From Hirschia sp. (GTDB lineage Bacteria; Pseudomonadota; Alphaproteobacteria; Caulobacterales; Hyphomonadaceae): a stretch of DNA of 61,126 bases. The notes beneath the pieces were generated by a model, which was not told the origin of the DNA, made no database searches, and was given only the letters and a program-made list of their open reading frames with translations. The stretch's first letter is position 1, and each line of letters opens with the position of its first letter. Below, in pieces: positions 58,520-61,126 of this stretch. The translations under genes and the position numbers were made by a program. The stretch lies in assembly GCA_002709235.1 (NCBI GenBank), contig PAQI01000026.1, positions 16,930-78,055 on the forward strand. The letters run 5' to 3'.

Positions 58520-61126
58520 CTAAAACTGGGTGCTCGTGCTGAAGCGGAAGCTTTCGGTTCGGTCGTAGTCTTCTTTAGACAGGACCTGTGAAAAGTCGAA
58601 TCGAATCGGCCCAAAGGGTGAGTCCCAGAAAATACTAACGCCCACGCTACCACGAAGGCTGAGGTCGTCTTCTATGAGAGTTCTTGAACCGAAGCTCTCT
58701 GCTAGTCTGTCCGTGTCCCGATCGTCCAGGGACCCAAGCGTTCCAAACTCCGTAAACAATGCGCCATCCAGCCCAAGCCCTTCTGGAGCATACGGTATGG
58801 GGAATGACAACTCCAAGGCGCCAATTGCAAATAGTTTTCCGCCCTGTGCGTTTCCGCGAATGATTTCAGTAACTGGTACGCCATCTTCATCTAGCTGAAT
58901 AACGTTAAATGCGAGCGGGTCACCGTCACCCGCCGGTGAGAACACTCGCGCACCTGTGTCATCGATAGTGAACGTTCCGGCAATCGCACCAGCAGCTGTA
59001 CTGTCATATGTTCCGCTGTAGGTCGTCTCTCCATCATTATCGACAGGAACAACATAGAGTTGCTGATAATATTGTGGATCTGGCAGAGCACCGGTGTCGT
59101 CGTAAAGGCCCAAAACCGTCTCGTTGCGGTAGGTCACAATTCGAGGACCAAGACCTGCCGTATCAAACCCTCGGAAGGTATTTCCACCTTTGAAGAACCG
59201 GTTGTTGATGCGAACCACATCTCCGTTCCAGCCATCTATGTAACCGGCGTCCAGAGATCCTGTGAGTGTGAATCCGGGGAATAATCCACGATAGGCTGAC
59301 CCACGAAACTCATTTCTCAGATAGTTCACGTCACCGCCAATACCGGCCACGTCCTGCATCCAGGTCGCACGGTATCCACGTGTCGGATTAATCGGATCGT
59401 TTCTGCGATCCCGTATCAATGAATAACCGATCGCAGAGGTCAATCTCGCGCCGCGCTGGTCACAAATCGGAGAAGGAAATTCTGATGCATCACAGATGCT
59501 GACGACATCTCCGCTTGAATTCAGCGTATCACCAACCGACACATCATCCTGTCTGAGATTGTATCGCAGGCCCAGTTGGGTGCGATCACCCAATGGGAAG
59601 CCAAGTCTTAGCCCTGTACCGATAGAGCTGTTCTCGAAACCGGCCAGATCGAAATAGTCAGATTGGGAGGCGAAAAGATCAACACCCGCCGCCAGATTGC
59701 GGCCATTGAACTTTGGTTCAGTGAAATGGAAGTTGAATTCCTGTTCTCTGGACGTCGTCTGAATGCGCGCCGACAATGATTGGCCGCGACCGCGAAAGTT
59801 TCGCTGGCTTGCAGAAACCGAAAACAGGAAAGAGTCCGCAGAAGAGAAACCAGCAGAAAATGCCAGTTCGCCGGTAGGCTGCTCTTCAACCTTTACTTTC
59901 ACGACTGTCTTGTCAGGCGCAGATCCAGGCTCTTCAGTAATTTCAACTGACTTGAAGAAGCCCAATGCTCGAATATAGTTTCGGGACTGATCGAGAAGAA
60001 TCCGGTTGAATGCGTCACCTTCTGCCAGACGCACTTCCCTACGCACCACCTTGTCCAGTGTCTGCGTATTTCCTTCGATATCCAGTCGCTCGATATAGAC
60101 CCTCGGTCCTTCATCAACGACAAAAGTGATGTCGATCGTCTGATCCTCTGGGTTGCGATCCAGTCGCTGGCGCACGTCAACGGTCGCATAACCCGCCGTC
60201 CCTGCAGCGAAGGTGATATTGTCGACCGCATCTTCAATCGCCTGAGACCGAAACAGGTCGCCTTCCCTGATTCCCAGTATTCGTTCCAGACCGTCGGAAG
60301 ACAATTTTTCCAAAGCCGTTTCGACCTTGATGTCCCCAAAGTCATACTGCGTGCCTTCATCGACCGTGAAGGTGATAAAGAAGTCTTCCTGATCCGGTGT
60401 GAGTTCAGCCACAGCCGATGTCACGCGAAAGTCTGCGTAACCTTCATTGGAATAGAACTGACGCAACAGATCGCGGTCATATTCCAGGCGGTCAGGGTCG
60501 TAATTGTCGTTAGAATCAAAGAACCGCCACCAGCGGGACTGACGTGTCACAACTTCTGTTCGAAGCTTGTCGTCCCCGAATTCTTCATTGCCGATAAAGT
60601 TAATGCCGCGCACGCCCGTCTTTGGGCCTTCTGAAATCTCGAAGATCAGGTCAACCCGGTTTTGAGCAAGCGGCTTGAAGGTCGGCGTTACTGTCGCTGC
60701 AAAACGACCGCCGCGACGATAGAGTTCAATAATCCGTTGAACATCCTGCTGCACGCGAGCTTGTGTAAAGACTTCACGAGGCGCAGCTTCGGTTTCCTCG
60801 GTCAGCTTCTCTTCGCGGATGGATCGATTACCCTCAAAGATCACCTGGTTGATTATCGGGTTTTCTGAAACGCGAACGATCAGATCATTGCCCTCGCGTT
60901 CCAGCAAAACGTCAGCAAACAATTGGGTGGCAAACAGGGTCTTAAGTGAAAGGTCCAGTCTTTCCGTATCGAATGCGTCGCCAGGTTCAACAAGTAAATA
61001 GGACTGTATCGTGCGCGCTTCGACACGCTGATTTCCGCGAACGATGATTCTGGAAATCACGCCTTCTTCAACTTGTTGAGCATAAGCAACAGAGTGACCG
61101 GATAGATCAAAGCCCGTCTGCAATGC
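58520..61126 (-). CDS. bamA: Outer-membrane assembly factor BamA, 5' end missing
   Basis: At least 868 residues; the frame is open through the right edge, so the true start and most of the signal peptide lie outside. The signal-peptide end is visible (SVAYAQQ). Five POTRA repeats follow, the first with ISRIIVRGNQRVEARTIQSYL, the last ending near YIRALGFFKSVEI. The beta-barrel includes SLSARIQTTSREQEF, RGYRATWMQDV and FGPIRFDFSQVL, and the final residue is Phe, the usual outer-membrane signal. Inserts beta-barrel proteins together with the Bam lipoproteins. Confidence 0.96.
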   Translation of the reverse strand, partial: ALQTGFDLSGHSVAYAQQVEEGVISRIIVRGNQRVEARTIQSYLLVEPGDAFDTERLDLSLKTLFATQLFADVLLEREGNDLIVRVSENPIINQVIFEGNRSIREEKLTEETEAAPREVFTQARVQQDVQRIIELYRRGGRFAATVTPTFKPLAQNRVDLIFEISEGPKTGVRGINFIGNEEFGDDKLRTEVVTRQSRWWRFFDSNDNYDPDRLEYDRDLLRQFYSNEGYADFRVTSAVAELTPDQEDFFITFTVDEGTQYDFGDIKVETALEKLSSDGLERILGIREGDLFRSQAIEDAVDNITFAAGTAGYATVDVRQRLDRNPEDQTIDITFVVDEGPRVYIERLDIEGNTQTLDKVVRREVRLAEGDAFNRILLDQSRNYIRALGFFKSVEITEEPGSAPDKTVVKVKVEEQPTGELAFSAGFSSADSFLFSVSASQRNFRGRGQSLSARIQTTSREQEFNFHFTEPKFNGRNLAAGVDLFASQSDYFDLAGFENSSIGTGLRLGFPLGDRTQLGLRYNLRQDDVSVGDTLNSSGDVVSICDASEFPSPICDQRGARLTSAIGYSLIRDRRNDPINPTRGYRATWMQDVAGIGGDVNYLRNEFRGSAYRGLFPGFTLTGSLDAGYIDGWNGDVVRINNRFFKGGNTFRGFDTAGLGPRIVTYRNETVLGLYDDTGALPDPQYYQQLYVVPVDNDGETTYSGTYDSTAAGAIAGTFTIDDTGARVFSPAGDGDPLAFNVIQLDEDGVPVTEIIRGNAQGGKLFAIGALELSFPIPYAPEGLGLDGALFTEFGTLGSLDDRDTDRLAESFGSRTLIEDDLSLRGSVGVSIFWDSPFGPIRFDFSQVLSKEDYDRTESFRFSTSTQF

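Overview
The window is a piece of core chromosome from an alphaproteobacterium, most like the Caulobacterales/Maricaulales/Hyphomonadaceae side of that class. This is inferred from: the dusB-ntrB-ntrC-ntrY-ntrX-trkA-trkH-hfq-hflX block; a fused IspDF; a pyruvate dehydrogenase E1 beta subunit with its own lipoyl domain; a GAAC-N7-GAAC LexA box, the alphaproteobacterial type; a lipoprotein of the CC0125/CC1285 family; and the trpEGDC-lexA-comEC-gltX-gltA-lpx-bamA order. I see no rRNA, tRNA, CRISPR array, transposase, integrase, phage gene or obvious genomic island. No gap between genes exceeds about 300 bases.

Layout. 1-8.2 kb: the 5' end of acetyl-CoA synthetase, a divergent crotonase-fold protein, then a methylmalonyl-CoA mutase operon (mutA, mutB, a small unknown protein, a lipoprotein, meaB, a GFA-type zinc protein). 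8.2-15 kb: a coupled envelope pair (WRNRYLE-repeat/HhH protein and BON-like/OmpA protein), two RNA methyltransferases, an SH3-type exported protein and a nucleoside transporter. 15-26.7 kb (minus strand): hflX, hfq, trkH, trkA, ntrX, ntrY, ntrC, ntrB, dusB. 26.9-29 kb: ispDF, pncC, a COQ10/RatA-type protein and lipA. 30-37.4 kb: a stand-alone Aas-type acyl ligase facing the pdhA-pdhB-pdhC-lpd operon, then ftsB. 37.5-42.3 kb (minus): eno, rpmF, pyrG, secG, tpiA. 42.5-49 kb (plus): a PpiD/SurA-like foldase translationally coupled to trpE-G-D-C, then lexA. 49-54 kb: comEC, gltX, gltA. 54-61.1 kb (minus): lpxB, lpxI, lpxA, lpxD, skp/ompH and bamA, which runs off the right edge.

How the genes work together. 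The left end handles acetate and propionyl/methylmalonyl-CoA. The centre links pyruvate to acetyl-CoA (pdh, lpd, lipoate synthesis by lipA) and citrate synthase, with enolase and triosephosphate isomerase for glycolysis. Ntr, Trk and Hfq give nitrogen, potassium and sRNA control. The right end builds lipid A and inserts outer-membrane proteins.

The most notable points are: an NtrC without the sigma-54-contacting GAFTGA loop; a crotonase lacking both catalytic glutamates; a coupled, poorly characterised membrane/envelope gene pair with internal repeats; a 20-bp palindrome in front of ntrYX; four consecutive ATGA overlaps tying a periplasmic foldase to the trp genes; and the absence of fabZ, moaC-moeA and kdsA from slots they often occupy in related genomes. 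I did not find a convincing new multi-gene system; the envelope pair at 8.2-10.8 kb is the best candidate for undescribed biology. Base composition looks moderate and even by eye, but I did not compute it.
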